Notes: generated by a model not told the origin, from the letters alone. Shown: positions 44,552 to 56,168, numbered from the stretch's first letter. The stretch is DNA of 64,000 nucleotides from Macrothele yani (GCA_039090855.1 CM077023.1:82187127-82251126), one strand, 5' to 3'. Translations and numbers: made by a program.

Positions 44552-44880
44552 TATCTCGGCAACCATGAGCGCAACATGACTGTGCATGATATCGGTTTAA
44601 AGCTCTCGACGAGATCTATTCAAATATACGAAGAACATTTCGCAGTGGTTTGAACTGAACATTTTGAAAACTGTTTTGTTCTGAACCGGTGAACACTTTT
44701 GACAATATCGCGGTTTATCTGGACAACCGTGAGTGCAAAACCACTGTGTGTGGTATCGTTTTAAAGCTCTCGATGAGATCTATTCAAATACATGTAAAGA
44801 ACATATCGCAGTGGTTTAAACTAAAATTTAAAAAAACTGTTTTCGTGTGAACAGGTTAACATTTTCGACAATGCCGCGGA
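44552..44880 (+). repeat. Two tandem units, 164-bp period
   Basis: From TATCTCGGCAACCATGAGCG (44552) and TATCTGGACAACCGTGAGTG (44716) the two units align throughout, sharing TTTAAAGCTCTCGA, GAGATCTATTCAAATA and CATATCGCAGTGGTTT-like blocks. The CATTTCGCAGTG block also appears near 36654 in the satellite array, so the families may be related. Confidence 0.8.
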
Positions 44881-45026
44881 ATTCGCAGAATGAACGCAAG
44901 TAAAAGTGGAGAAAATCAAAACGAGAGGCAAGAGCAAGTGATGAGGAATGTAAGAAGCCCAAGAACACAGAGCACTATGTTGGGTAATTCGTGTATCGGT
45001 CTGCTTTGTGTTCGCAATGTATCCAG

Positions 45027-45103
45027 CATAAAATTATGTAAGCTACTTTTCATATCATAGACCACAGGTCTATGATATGAAAAGTAGCTTACATAATTTT
45101 ATG
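45027..45103. repeat. Perfect 37-bp palindrome with 3-base spacer
   Basis: Arms 45027-45063 and 45067-45103 are exact inverse copies starting CATAAAATTATGTAAGCTAC, separated only by ACA. Immediately beyond the right arm, 45104-45123 (TTGTTTACGAATATGCTAAC) is the exact inverse of 44413-44432. The right-hand sequence therefore copies two separate upstream segments in reverse. Confidence 0.95.
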
Positions 45104-45572
45104 TTGTTTACGAATATGCTAACGACTAGCTCATTTCAACTCTCCAATCTGCAAGTCGTAGTCCTACGTTCCAAACTGACGGCTCAATCAGAACTGAGCC
45201 TACCTGTATTTTTTCTGTGGGAGGACTCATTACAAATTACGTAATTCGTTCATCGTGATTTTTGCGAAGTAACAGAATGCTTTGGAACTCGAGATCATTT
45301 CAAATTGGCAATGACTTTCCATTACCTTTAAGAAAAGGTGAAATGTGTACTGCTTTATAGTATTATTTCACAAAACTCAGAAATATAAAATTTGCTCTTG
45401 ATAGCTATAACAGCTCTTGTCTTAAGGGGTCTAGAGACTGATACATAGACACCATCATGCAATCAATTTAATAGTTAATCAAACCTCAAGTGTTCCAGCG
45501 AATCGTCCCATTACCGGAATTTTTCTGCCATACGGATACAGAAAAAGTGAGAACACTATTTTCCGATAATGT

Positions 45573-45835
45573 ACGAAAGGAATTGCGGAAAAGTTTCTAA
45601 AATTCAGAATTTACCGTTAACACCTCTTAGAAACGGTAGTTTACAGTCAGTATCCGAAAGGAATTGCTGAAAGGTTTCTGAAAATTCAGAATTTTCCTTG
45701 GATAGGAAAAATTCGTGAAATTCAGGTTTTTTTCCTCCCTTGATTTCACGGAAAATGTTGTATCAGAAATATGCTTTGTTAATTTACAAAAGGAATCGCG
45801 AAAAATGGCTCGTGAATTTCAGGAATGTTTCTACA
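45573..45835 (+). repeat. Decayed tandem repeat, about 81-bp period
   Basis: CGAAAGGAATTGCGGAAAAG and TTCTAAAATTCAGAATTT (about 45574) recur as CGAAAGGAATTGCTGAAAGG and TTCTGAAAATTCAGAATTTT (about 45655). A weaker third copy lies near 45787. Noncoding. Confidence 0.7.
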
Positions 45836-47644
45836 GCGTAGGCACCAAATGATCATGTTCTGCAGCACTACCTCATTTTTCTTTTAATATATTCTGAATG
45901 ATAGGGTTGTAATTGCAAACTCACGAGGCGCACGTCTGCTTCACCAAAACGATCTGATATATATAAAAAAAAAAAAAAACACTCTTATCCATCATTTATT
46001 ATCAGCATAGAGGAAAATATTTTTGTAAACCACTGTAATTTTGCTCACATGCAACATTTGATAGTTAATCCCACTAAGTGTTTGTGAAATCAATTCTTTG
46101 TTCCTAAAATATTAGAGTAGCTAATGCTTAAAGAATACAAGTCGCCACAGAATTAATACATGACATCGTATAAAATCAGTAGCTTGTAACTATCACGATG
46201 TTCAGTCAATTGGAATCAATGGCGTCGACAGCGGTGTACTAATGATACGGCTTTATGAGGGATCAATAGCAAATCATCCCAGAATTTTCTTTGCCTGTTG
46301 GGACCAATAGTTGTGGGTTCCTTTTCGCAAATGACAGCTGCCAGAAATTTCCTGCTTTGATTCATAACCTGGATGAGAAGACGAAAGAAAAAATGAAAAA
46401 AGTTTCGCAACCCACGTGCCACCTTTACGAAAAGATTGCCATTGATTTATTGATTCCTCTCTTTGAGGAGAAGGTACAGCATTAAAAAATAAAAAGAACG
46501 TAGGGTTTTCTATATTTGGAAGGCAGCGCACACTTGGCTCGCCGGGTTCTTGAGTTTGCAGAAGAGATTTAAAGTTGCTATGGTAATGGCTGTTTTGAAT
46601 GTTAGGTACGGCTCTCGTGTTTATTTCTCCATTTCTTCTTGCCATTTTTCAGGAAGGATTTTAGAATTATGCTGGTGTATCAAAAAATTCACTCTTTTTA
46701 TGGCACTAATTACTTAAGCTGCGCAAAAACAAAATGTGGAATTCGCGCTTGCTACTGATGGCAAACAGTCCGAAATGAATAAAAAAAAATCGTAAAGCAA
46801 AGACTAAAAAACTTTAATTGCACCTTATCTCATTAGCATCTGCAGAAAAAGTTGTTACGTTTAAGCTTTAAAATCAAAGAAGTTTTCTAGTCTCATTATT
46901 TTACATGTAACACATTTTAAGCTTTCCAAGGCATGCTCAAAAGACAACAAAAAATAATGGTAGAAAAAGTGCAAAAACTAGGAGAGTGAAAAAGCAGACC
47001 TGTGTTAGAACGACATTCACATATGTACACATTTGATTGCTAAATAAGATTTTTGTTTTTGATTCTTAATGTTTTTTATATGGCTGTTGTTTGCACTTTT
47101 CGGTAGAGGGTATAAAAAATGTGTGGTGAACAAGAAAGCATTAGTACTTGAGAACAGAATACTTGCAGCATGTGTCTCAAATGATATTTGCTACAGCAAA
47201 AGAAATTTTAGAAACAGACCAACGTAAAAATGTGGCGAACAGTGCTTACCAGAAAAAGAATAATGGAACAAAATATGAATAACTGATAAAAAGGAATTAA
47301 TCACTTAGTGTTTCGCAGACTAATTACGTAATTCTTTAGAATGTTACTACTGAAATTATTGTTTCAGAGTTGTTCTGCTCTGACCAAATGCGATGTTTTA
47401 TATGAACAGGGAAGACAGATGCATTTTAGAAGGAAACTACAGGATGGTCTTTAAGCCCGGTAAAGCGGGGCACATGCTCCTTGAAGGACCCAGCTCATCT
47501 GACACAAAAAATTAAAATAGAGGTGAAATATGCAGAATAAAGCAAAATAATGTAAAATAATTAAGAATAACTTGCACAACACAGTGAAAATTACCTTATT
47601 TGTGTGAGGACGTCTGAATACAATACATGAGACTGAAGAAAAGA
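45836..47644. other. Unannotated stretch
   Basis: About 1.8 kb with short frames only. A run of A residues sits near 45968. No RNA gene or transposon end is identified. Confidence 0.45.
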
Positions 47645-47868
47645 AAGGTGGCGCAGTGGTCTAAGCGCTGGCTTATTACCATTCGTCCGTGAAGGGTCTG
47701 GGTTCGAATCCCGGTGAGGCATGAATTTTGTGTTTATCTTACGGCACTGGCTCCCTCCCTCCCTTTCCTGGAACCAGTGGCCCTAAATTAGGGACGGGCG
47801 ACTGCTTACAGCACATTGCGTTGCTCACAGTGGTCGATGAACCTCCAACAACAAAAAAAAAAAAAAGG
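47645..47868 (+). repeat. tRNA-derived SINE, family A, copy 3
   Basis: A box GGTGGCGCAGTGGTCTAAGC and B box GGTTCGAATCCCGGTGAGGC are intact, followed by CACTGGCTCCC, GGGACGGGCGACTGC and GCTCACAGTGGTCGATGAAC. A poly-A tail closes it at about 47862. It is close to the copy at 32408-32622. Confidence 0.9.
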
Positions 47869-48499
47869 CTGAACTTTTTAACCGGGTACAAAATCAGAAC
47901 GCATGTTGAAAGTTTGAATATAACACAGCTTGAGCAAGACGGAATTGTACATTGTAATTTTTTATGTCAATATTAAATGAAGCATATCACTTTATTCATA
48001 ATATAAAATTACAAGTCGAAACAAAATAAAAATGTTTTAAAAGACATTCCTTCAAGCACAGTGTTTTTTTTCTCGTTTTATTTTGCTTTACTTTCTATAA
48101 CATCAGCTCAAGTTTCCTCATTGCTTAATTGATCTTTCTGCTGATATCATTCCCTTCCCATTTCTTCATTGTCGCTTTTCTCTCTCTCTCTTTTGTTTAA
48201 TTCCTTCAGAGGTCAATAATTTCATCCATCATGCTGAAAGAAATTTCAGCCTGAGGACCATGAATGCATGATATCAACGCCTTCACTATTTTAGGTAATT
48301 TTCAGAATATGAATACTTTTGAACACCATGATACAATTCTTACAAAATTTCCGACTTCCTCACATACGTTTTCCGATGTTTTTCCCTCCGTTACCAAGCT
48401 GAAATGCGAACATTTATGGAGGGAAATAACATTTAGCAACAACACAGCATAGAGAGAACATCGCGAGGGAGGGGAAGGGGAGGGGGATATGATTATGGG

Positions 48500-48781
48500 A
48501 GAAATCTTCGCTCCGTCCAACACGATATTTCCGTATCGTGTGTGGACTGGTCAGGACAGAGCCCTGATCTTAACCCCATAGAGCACCTATGGGATGAATT
48601 AGAGCGCCGCATAAAAAGTTTGGAACCAAGGCCTACCACTAAGCAACAATTAGAGGCAGCATATGTACTGAATGGAAGCGCATACCTATCGCTGTGTTCC
48701 AAAACCTTGTCGAAAGCATGTCTCGAAGAGTCAGTTTTCACACAGTATTTATTAGAAGAAAGATACAGGAGATGTGCTTGA
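48500..48781 (+). pseudogene. Tc1-like transposase C-terminal fragment
   Basis: The frame contains VDWSGQSPDLNPIEHLWDEL, the block holding the catalytic Glu, followed by RRIKSLEPRPTTKQQLEAA and a C-terminal tail ending at a stop at 48779-48781. Nothing upstream of the Glu block is recognisable and no inverted repeats were found. It is the isolated 3' end of an old element. The frame has stayed open over some 80 codons, which can happen by chance at this size. Confidence 0.75.
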
Positions 48782-48814
48782 ATAAATCATCTCAAATGAT
48801 GTATGACAAAAAAA

Positions 48815-49660
48815 AATATTTACAGATGCTTGTAGCTTACGCTACTGCTTATTTACACGGTTTTGTACATTGATGATAGTAAAAAAACAGTTAATTACAC
48901 TCGAGTGTCTGGTGAGGCAACAAAATCTCTGACAAAGCAAAGAACAGGACCAATTCAGCTTGAAGAGCGTTATGCAATATTAATTTTGCACAGTATTGAA
49001 GCAAGGAATAATACAGAATTCGATCTTGCAGACATAGATTCAAAAGACAGGTGATGAGAAATTAACAGAATATGCAGCTTGCGCTACGTTAATTACAGGA
49101 TTCGGTGCAACGTTTGCATGACAACAGTTAAGTGCAGTAGAAATCTGGCGAGGCAACATGAATCTCTGGTAAAACAGAGAGTAAAATCAATCCAGAATGA
49201 TGAGCACTATACAGTATAAATTTTACACAATATTGATGAGAAAAAAAGTTCTGACCGAAAGGTGATAGATACATTGTGGGTGACCTGGAAAACCAGGAGG
49301 TTGCAGGTGATCAAGGAGACAAACTTGAAATCAAAAGTTCGAAAGACAGATGATGAAAAATTTACAGATGAATGTGGCTCGCGGTACTACATGTTACATA
49401 CAACGGTGATATGAAAAATAGTTATATACAATAATTTTCCTGAGAATACAAAAGAAAAAATAATCTCTGAAAATACAGAGAGAAGACATAACTCATCACA
49501 GTGAGTATTGGAGAACACAAATTTACACAGTTGAAAAGTAAAATTACACATTTGAATCAGGAATTGAAGATAAGAATATACTGTAAAAACGACAAAGTTT
49601 ACAGATGTCTATGGTTCGTGAAACGACGTATATACATGATTCTGTACAATGAGAAGTTAC
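48815..49660 (+). repeat. Decayed tandem repeat, about 220-320-bp period
   Basis: A block like TTTACAGATG followed by a GGCTCGCGGTACTAC-type core and a TTACA-rich run occurs at about 48817, 49061, 49365 and 49587. After two of the blocks comes CTGGYGAGGCAACA and an AATCTCTG segment. Units have drifted and lost length. No gene is supported despite short open frames. Confidence 0.65.
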
Positions 49661-49689
49661 AATTTATATATATTGGTTTGTCAGAGGTG

Positions 49690-49808
49690 GTGGAAGTACA
49701 GTTTGTTTCCTGCAGAAGTAATATATCAGCATTCAGCGGAGCAAGATCCTCTCGTACCAGCGCATTCGCAAGAGGTGTGTCAAAACCACGACAATTAAGT
49801 GACACCAC
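49690..49808 (-). pseudogene. LINE ORF2 endonuclease N-terminus, fragment
   Basis: The minus-strand frame from 49808 gives SLNCRGFDTPLANALVREDL and ADILLLQETN, the opening of an AP-type (exonuclease-endonuclease-phosphatase fold) LINE endonuclease. The catalytic Asn and Glu positions are in LNCRG and LQET. Similarity ends near 49690, after which the frame is AT-rich and meaningless. The rest of ORF2 is missing. It overlaps the end of the ORF1 region. Confidence 0.7.
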
Positions 49809-51584
49809 CTTGAATGTCTAGGTTAGTTGTGGGATGCAGTAGGAATTGACTGGCTGTAGTGATGGAGTGGAGTCGACGGAGAAAACAAGCACTCCACGGG
49901 AGCTCGTCCGCAGTGCGCCGAAGAGTGTTTTCAAGTGAGTGTAATTGAACTAGCACTTGTGGAAGAGCTGCTTCATACTGCTGAATGGAAGTGCGTGCTG
50001 AGGAAGGGCTAGATGACTCTAAAAGGCAATCCAGCACGTCCTCGTATGGCAGAGGCTCAGCAGGGAAAGCATTTTCAGCAAGAAAAGTTGTGAATTCATC
50101 TAGTGAGGGAAAGGCACCCTCACATGCTGTCTCAGAGGAAGTGTGTAGAGGCGACCTGGAGAACGGTCGTCGAGAGCTGACGGAGCGAGTGGATGAGCGG
50201 GTAGAAGAGCGAGATGATCTTCGGGACGCCAGAGTCTGACTTCTTCGTCTTGGGGTGAGTAGCACCACTGCGTTTTCCAGCAACCACAAAAGCTTCATGA
50301 TCGTCTGGAGAGTCTGAACCCGAAGTGTTACCTGTGACTCGTGTCATGGAGCTAACGGTAAAAGCTGAGGAGTGGTCAACATGTACATCAGCAGTGGTTG
50401 TAAAAGTACTAGGGGAGTCGATTTTGGAAGCCTGGGAAAATTCTTAGGATCAGCAGGAGGTGGAGGCATCAAAGTCGTTTGTTGACCAATGGCAGTAAGC
50501 TGACTTTTGGAAGATCTTGATTCCGCGACTTTCCTCGAATAGGAAGAAGTCTGTAAAGTGTTGGTGGACAAAGTAGAAGAAGATGTAGTGTGTGGAGCTG
50601 TTTGCAGGGAGGCACGTGGGCACTGAGCCCTTATGTGACTTTCGCTCTGACAGATAGTGCAATACTGTGAAGTGATTATCTCAACTCTTCGGCGTTGCTG
50701 TCCACAGCGGATGTGCAAAACATTCGGAACCGCTTTCAGCTGAGCAACAGATGAAAAGAGGACTCGAGCAGTGCGCCGAAACCCCGAATCGATTTGTCTT
50801 CAGGGTCTCTGGGAGCCGCAGAGAGAGTTGTTATGGAGTCAACAACTCTGCCGTACCTGCTGAGCAAGGTGCAGAGTGCAACGTCGGATACTTCTGGTGG
50901 TACGGGATAGAAGGTCACCTGCACCGGGCGGTGCGCAACCGGTTGTGCTAACAGATGCACGTCATTGATGGTTAGACCTTCCGTAAGGACCTGGTCAGCA
51001 TGCGCTTTATCCTTGAAATAGACCAAGACAGATCTGGGTTTTCGAGCTACAAAGTCTACTGCATCCTTTGGTAAGATAGTTTTGAGGGCTCGGCTATATT
51101 GCCACAGCTTAGTGTCGGGAAGCGCATCAAAATAGACGCCCCATTCCATAGTGGAGGAAAAAAGGTGACCAGCTCGGGAATCCTCTGGTATGTCAATTGT
51201 AGCAGTAGAACCGACGACAGTGACATAGGATTCAGGAAAAGGCATAGCAGATGAAACTGGGGGTGTGAGAACCCCAGAAGTTGCAGAAGCATAGGACGCT
51301 TGGGCAGACATGGGTCGGGAATTCGATGAAGCGGCCCCTAGCAGTGAGGGCGGATCAGAAAGTAGATGAGAAGTAGAAGCTGTGAGCTCAGTATTGCTGA
51401 TAACGGATACCTCATCATCTGCTGAGATGTAGATAGGAGACTTGGCACCACCGCACTTGGTGGGAGTTATAGCTGGAGAAGAAGAGGTGTCCATGACGTC
51501 ACAATGACGCTCGGGAGCCACCTTATTAAGCTGAGCAGGATCTGCCGCGGTAGAAGAAGAAGAGGAAGCTGGCTGATCTGCCAA
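49795..51584 (-). pseudogene. LINE ORF1, frameshifted
   Basis: Read from 51584 leftward: a Ser/Thr-rich N-terminus, then a region around YVTVVGSTATIDIPEDSRAG and RSVLVYFKDKAHADQVLTEG that looks like an RNA-recognition fold. After a frameshift near 50736 the protein continues as VEIITSQYCTICQSESHIRA, a single CCHC knuckle. A basic, Ser-rich C-terminal part follows in yet another frame (50298 to 49795). At least two frameshifts break it. With the endonuclease start just downstream it forms the 5' half of a two-ORF LINE, perhaps Tx1/L1-like; the clade is uncertain. It is unlike the ORF1 at 38673. Confidence 0.7.
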
Positions 51585-51895
51585 GATAAGGATGTGGGCG
51601 TCACCCTAGTGTGCCTCCGCCATCGAAGCAATGGCGAGACTTTAACGAAAAAAGACCAGCTTGGTTGAAAAATAAAACAGTGAATAATGAGAAAATATGG
51701 CACTCACCAACCTGGGAGATACACGAACGTAAAGTGTAGAACTTCAACTTGAAGATACACGCAACCACAGAAACTAAAGCACTCAATAAACACCTTATAG
51801 CAACGAAAATCACGGAGCTCAAAACCCAACCACTTCGAGCTTCGAAGGGTCAGTGCATGCATTAAGGCCAAAGGTGGACCGACATCGTACTAATA
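51585..51895 (-). other. Probable 5' untranslated region of the reversed LINE
   Basis: The sequence upstream of the reversed ORF1 start has no motif. Its outer limit is not defined, since I found no target duplication; about 51890 is a guess based on a change in composition. Confidence 0.3.
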
Positions 51896-52331
51896 CATGC
51901 CAATAAATGCTGTGTTGTGTTTCACTTCTAGGTGTTCGGTGACTTTTGTCAATATAGTGTATCTCTCAACAACACTACATCAAATATATGGCATAACTCT
52001 CTCTCTCTGTGTAACATGCGTTGCTGCCCCTAACAACTTTGCCTCCACATTATCTGCTATTTTTATTCAATGTCTACGTTATTTGCTGCTCCGACTCGTT
52101 GTCAGTGATGCCAAATTGAAAACGTTCTTCGGAAACGTAATCTGTCGTTCAGGGAGAAAACGTTTAACGAGGAGAAACTAAATTTACATACGAAAACAAA
52201 CTCAAAAGGAAAGTTAGTTAGACGTATAAGACGCATCCTTAAACCAGACTTAACTACCTTCATCTGCGAAAAGAATCGTTTATCTACTGTTACGACTGGG
52301 AGCTAACCCAGAACTTTTAATAACTTCGTAT
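51896..52331. other. Unannotated stretch before the RTE
   Basis: About 430 bases, including a short (CT)n run near 52000. No gene seen. Its last bases form the target site into which the RTE inserted. Confidence 0.45.
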
Positions 52332-52341
52332 ACTTGGGTAG

Positions 52342-55300
52342 GGGATGTAAGGTCAGGTGATGCGTAACATCACAGCCTCTCCTTGACAAATGTCAACCCC
52401 GCCTTCTCGTGGTGCATCCTGTTCCCACTAAAGGGGCTCTGACGACCGCCAATAGCGGTATAACTATACCATCGGGATCAGAGGAAATTCTATCCCACAC
52501 TCACCAACCCGCTTGGCCAGCGTGGTGAGTTATGGCCAAACCCTCCAAAATGACTCCACAACATAAATCTTGGCCCTCAGTCTCCGGCAGCTGGAATGTA
52601 CCTGGCCAAGGCAGCGGCCAGTGCGACATGAAGGCAGAGGGTGCTAAGAATCCCCGGAGGACCGGACTAGGCTGCCATCTGATGCTGACCTTGGCAACGT
52701 ACAATGGACGCTCCCTATCTTCTGATTCAAGGCTTCTTGAATTGGAAGAGGTACTACAAAGGATCAAGTGGGACATCGTGGGGCTAAGTGAGGTAAGGAG
52801 AAAAGGAGAAGATCTCATCGAACTGAAAAGTGGACATCTCTTCTACTATCGTGGGACAGATACTGGAAGAACTAGTGGTGTTGGATTTATAATAAACAAG
52901 AAACTGAAGGATAAAGTGGTAGAAGTTGAAAGTTCCTCTGACAGAGCTGCACGACTCGTTATCCAACTATCGAGAAGATACCAGGCTCAGATTATTCAAA
53001 CTTATGCACCCACCACAAGTCATCCTGAAGAAGAAATTGAAGAATTTTATGAGGAAATTTGTCATCTAAATAATAAAGGTAAGCAGCACTTGAAAATAAT
53101 TATGGGAGATTTCAATGCAAAAATAGGGCAACGGCAACAGAATGAAACTTCAGTAGGTAAATTCGGTCACGGCAACAGAAACCAGCGTGGAAATACTCTC
53201 GTTGAGTTTGCAGAGGCAGAAGGGTTTTTCATCTTGAACTCCTTCTTCAAGAAAAAGCCACACAGGAAATGGACATGGAGACATCCAAATGGGACGACAA
53301 GTGAAATTGATTTTATTATGTGTAACAAAAAATTTGTCATAGAAGACTGCAGTGTGCTAAACAAGTTCAACACAGGTAGTGACCATAGATTGGTGAGATG
53401 TAAGATGCACCTCAACACTAAACTTGAACGTGGCAAGCTCATAAGACAAACAAAATCTATTGACATAACCAACCTTAAAAAACACCATAATACCTTCAAG
53501 TTGGAGCTGAAGAACAGGTTCTCTGCTTTAGAAGGCCTAACATCGGAAGAAGTGGACATCTCTGAAGTTAACAGAAAAGTAACCAAAGCTCTTATGGAAA
53601 CAGCAACAAAATTAGCTGGGTCTAAGAACAAGTTGCATGTAAATAAATTATCAGGAAAAACGAAAATGTTGATGCAAAAAAGAAGAGAGATGAGGACAAC
53701 TAAAGAAGATGTGACTTCCAAAGTGGAATATATAGAGCTGTGCAAGACAGTACGAAAAAGTATCACTGAAGACGTAAGAAAATTCAACTGCGAACTAGTG
53801 AGGAAAGCAATTGAAAACAACCAAAGCCTTAAGATAGCAAAGGGACATCTCAGTAAGGGAAGAAAACAGATTATGGCACTGAGAAAAGAAGATGGTTCTG
53901 TAACAAGAAATAGATGCGAAATTTTGACAAGAGTGAAAGATTTCTACTCCAAATTATATGAAAGGGATGATACATGCACTCCAGACATCATGAAAGATAC
54001 CAGTACCAGAGTTCCTCCAGTCCTTCCAGCAGAAGTTGCACATGCAATCAAGAACATGAAGCGGGGAAAAGCTCCAGGAGAAGATGGAATTACTGTAGAC
54101 ATCATACAAGAAGCAAGTGGAGAAATCGAAACAGTACTCGCCCAAATTTTCACTCGATGCCTTAATGAAGGAAAGATTCCTGAGGATTGGAACAACGCTA
54201 CAATGATCCTGCTACATAAGAAAGGTGACATTGAGGATCTCGGAAACTACAGACCTATCAGCCTCCTATCAGTAGTTTATAAAATCTTCACTAAAGTTCT
54301 TTCACACCGCTTGAAGGTAACACTGGACATGGCTCAACCGAGAGAACAAGCTGGATTCAGGAGTGGCTACAGCACAATAGATCATATCCATGTGCTGAGA
54401 GAACTAATTGAAAGAGCGAGGGAATATGAACTTCCATTGTGCATGGCTTTCATCGATTATGAAAAAGCCTTTGATTCGGTGAAACCATCAGCAGTTACAA
54501 TGGCTCTGAAAACCTGCGGTATTGAAGATGCATACATTAATATTATTAATAACATCTATGAAAATGCAAGTGCAAAGATTAGGCTGTTTGAAAATACAAC
54601 ACACATAAAAATTGGAAAGGGAGTGAGACAAGGTGACACCATATCTCCGAAGCTCTTTAATGCCACATTGGAGGGTGTTTTTCAGTCGCTGAGCTGGGAA
54701 AACAAAGGGATAAAGATTAATGGAGATTATCTAACCCACCTTCGTTTTGCTGATGACATAGTCATTTTTGCAACTAGCCCATCAGAGCTGCAGAGTATGA
54801 TCCAGGAACTTGCTGACAAGAGTAAAGAAGTGGGATTAAAAATGAACTTTCAAAAGACAAAAGTGATGTTCAATGCTTTTACAAGAAATGAAGATTTATC
54901 GATTGATGGAGAAAAGCTGGAGATAACAGACACGTACGTTTATCTTGGACAGCAGATATCAAGTGAGGGTCACATTGATGAAGAAATTAATCGGCGTACA
55001 AAACTTGCCTGGAGAGCTTTTGGAAGAAACAGCATAATTTTCAAGAGCAATATGCCATTATGTCTTAAAAGAAAAGTGTTTGATCAATGCATCCTTCCAG
55101 TGCTTACGTATGGTGCAGAGACGTGGACCTTAACTAAAAGAGACATACAAAGGCTGCAGACAACTCAAAGAAGCATGGAGAGGTGCATGCTTGGTGTAAC
55201 CAGGAGAGATAAGAAGAGGAACTCGTGGATCCGAAAAATGACAAGAGTGGAAGACATCATGATCAGAGTTAAATCCCTGAAATGGCAATGGGCTGGACAT

Positions 55301-55527
55301 ACTGCCAGAAGGACAGATCATCGATGGACAGCCGAAATTTTAGATTGGATTCCAAGGGACAGGAAAAGACCCAGAAGAAGACCACATGGGAGATGGGTGG
55401 ATGAAATTGGAAAGTATGCAGGGGTAACATGGAGGAGACTGGCACAAGACAGACCGTTGTGGAGGAAACTTGGGGAGACCTTCGTCCAGCAGTGGATTGA
55501 TAATGGTTGACAATGATGATGATGATG
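52342..55527 (+). mobile_element. Full-length RTE-type LINE
   Basis: A 10-bp direct repeat, ACTTGGGTAG, at 52332-52341 and 55528-55537 marks the target duplication and fixes both ends. The element is 3186 bp: a 190-base 5' untranslated region, one long ORF, and a very short 3' end made of GAT repeats. Single ORF, short 3' region and microsatellite-like tail are hallmarks of the RTE clade. Two decayed 3' fragments (603-1300, 33870-34390) and one young truncated copy (19577-21512) belong to it. This is the only element in the window that looks fully intact. Confidence 0.93.
52532..55510 (+). CDS. RTE retrotransposon polyprotein: endonuclease and reverse transcriptase
   Basis: This 992-residue protein nicks target DNA and copies its own RNA there. 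The AP-type endonuclease covers about residues 52-292, with catalytic blocks TYNGRSL, GLSEVRRKG, QTYAPTT, MGDFNAKIG, EIDFIM and GSDHRLVRC. The RT covers about residues 510-800: GEDGITVDI, NYRPISLLSVVYKIF (about 572), AFIDYEKAFDSV (about 639), GVRQGDTISPKLF and FADDIVIF (about 738). The C-terminal tail has WAGHTARRTDHRWTAEIL and a basic KRPRRRPHGRWVDEI block, as in other RTE proteins. No stop or frameshift is seen, and all expected catalytic residues of both enzymes are present. The start at 52532 is the first ATG of the frame; LMLTLATYNG at Met-51 is an alternative. Confidence 0.93.
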   Translation: MAKPSKMTPQHKSWPSVSGSWNVPGQGSGQCDMKAEGAKNPRRTGLGCHLMLTLATYNGRSLSSDSRLLELEEVLQRIKWDIVGLSEVRRKGEDLIELKSGHLFYYRGTDTGRTSGVGFIINKKLKDKVVEVESSSDRAARLVIQLSRRYQAQIIQTYAPTTSHPEEEIEEFYEEICHLNNKGKQHLKIIMGDFNAKIGQRQQNETSVGKFGHGNRNQRGNTLVEFAEAEGFFILNSFFKKKPHRKWTWRHPNGTTSEIDFIMCNKKFVIEDCSVLNKFNTGSDHRLVRCKMHLNTKLERGKLIRQTKSIDITNLKKHHNTFKLELKNRFSALEGLTSEEVDISEVNRKVTKALMETATKLAGSKNKLHVNKLSGKTKMLMQKRREMRTTKEDVTSKVEYIELCKTVRKSITEDVRKFNCELVRKAIENNQSLKIAKGHLSKGRKQIMALRKEDGSVTRNRCEILTRVKDFYSKLYERDDTCTPDIMKDTSTRVPPVLPAEVAHAIKNMKRGKAPGEDGITVDIIQEASGEIETVLAQIFTRCLNEGKIPEDWNNATMILLHKKGDIEDLGNYRPISLLSVVYKIFTKVLSHRLKVTLDMAQPREQAGFRSGYSTIDHIHVLRELIERAREYELPLCMAFIDYEKAFDSVKPSAVTMALKTCGIEDAYINIINNIYENASAKIRLFENTTHIKIGKGVRQGDTISPKLFNATLEGVFQSLSWENKGIKINGDYLTHLRFADDIVIFATSPSELQSMIQELADKSKEVGLKMNFQKTKVMFNAFTRNEDLSIDGEKLEITDTYVYLGQQISSEGHIDEEINRRTKLAWRAFGRNSIIFKSNMPLCLKRKVFDQCILPVLTYGAETWTLTKRDIQRLQTTQRSMERCMLGVTRRDKKRNSWIRKMTRVEDIMIRVKSLKWQWAGHTARRTDHRWTAEILDWIPRDRKRPRRRPHGRWVDEIGKYAGVTWRRLAQDRPLWRKLGETFVQQWIDNG

Positions 55528-55537
55528 ACTTGGGTAG

Positions 55538-56160
55538 AATTCCTGTTCGCATGCGACAAGAGCTGTAATAACTTCAGCGGGTATTAATTTTTCTGGTGTC
55601 TGTTTAGTATCATATAAATACCACATATTTCCAAAATAAGTCTATAAGGGACGCAGTAAATTAAGTTTGTCCAGCGACACTTTACGGATACTACATAGAG
55701 ACCGATGTGTTCTCGCACGAGTAGAGAGAGAGAAAGAAACAAGAAGAGTCAATTCACATAAATAGTGAAATGATAAGAGAAAAACTATTTAGCGTGTAAC
55801 ATAACGTATATTCAAATTCACTTGTAATAACTACAGCTAACCTGATTAATCATAAAAACTTGAGGAGAAAACAATGCACGGGATATATCATGTAATTATG
55901 TCATAAACAGTACGTATTTTGAAATGATTGTATGAAAACAATAAAAAAAAAAAAATCTGCAGGTGAAAAATGTCGGAGAGGGTCTGGACCCCTAGATCCC
56001 ACCTCTTGGCTACGTCCCTGTAAACACTGCATGAAGTAGTACGGGAAGTTTTCGCTACGCATTAAGAGACAAACTGACATCTTCCGTAAAAGGCATTTAG
56101 TGGCTTCGGGTAGTGAAAAAAGAAGAATGGACCAAATTTCCATTAAGCCAGTTCCTTTTA
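55538..56160. other. Unannotated stretch
   Basis: No gene or repeat is recognised. An A-rich run lies near 55942. Confidence 0.45.
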
Positions 56161-56168
56161 GTTTTTTT

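Noticed and set aside
53167..53820. 217-codon minus-strand frame
   Set aside because: It is antisense to the intact RTE polyprotein, and the same shadow appears opposite the truncated copy.
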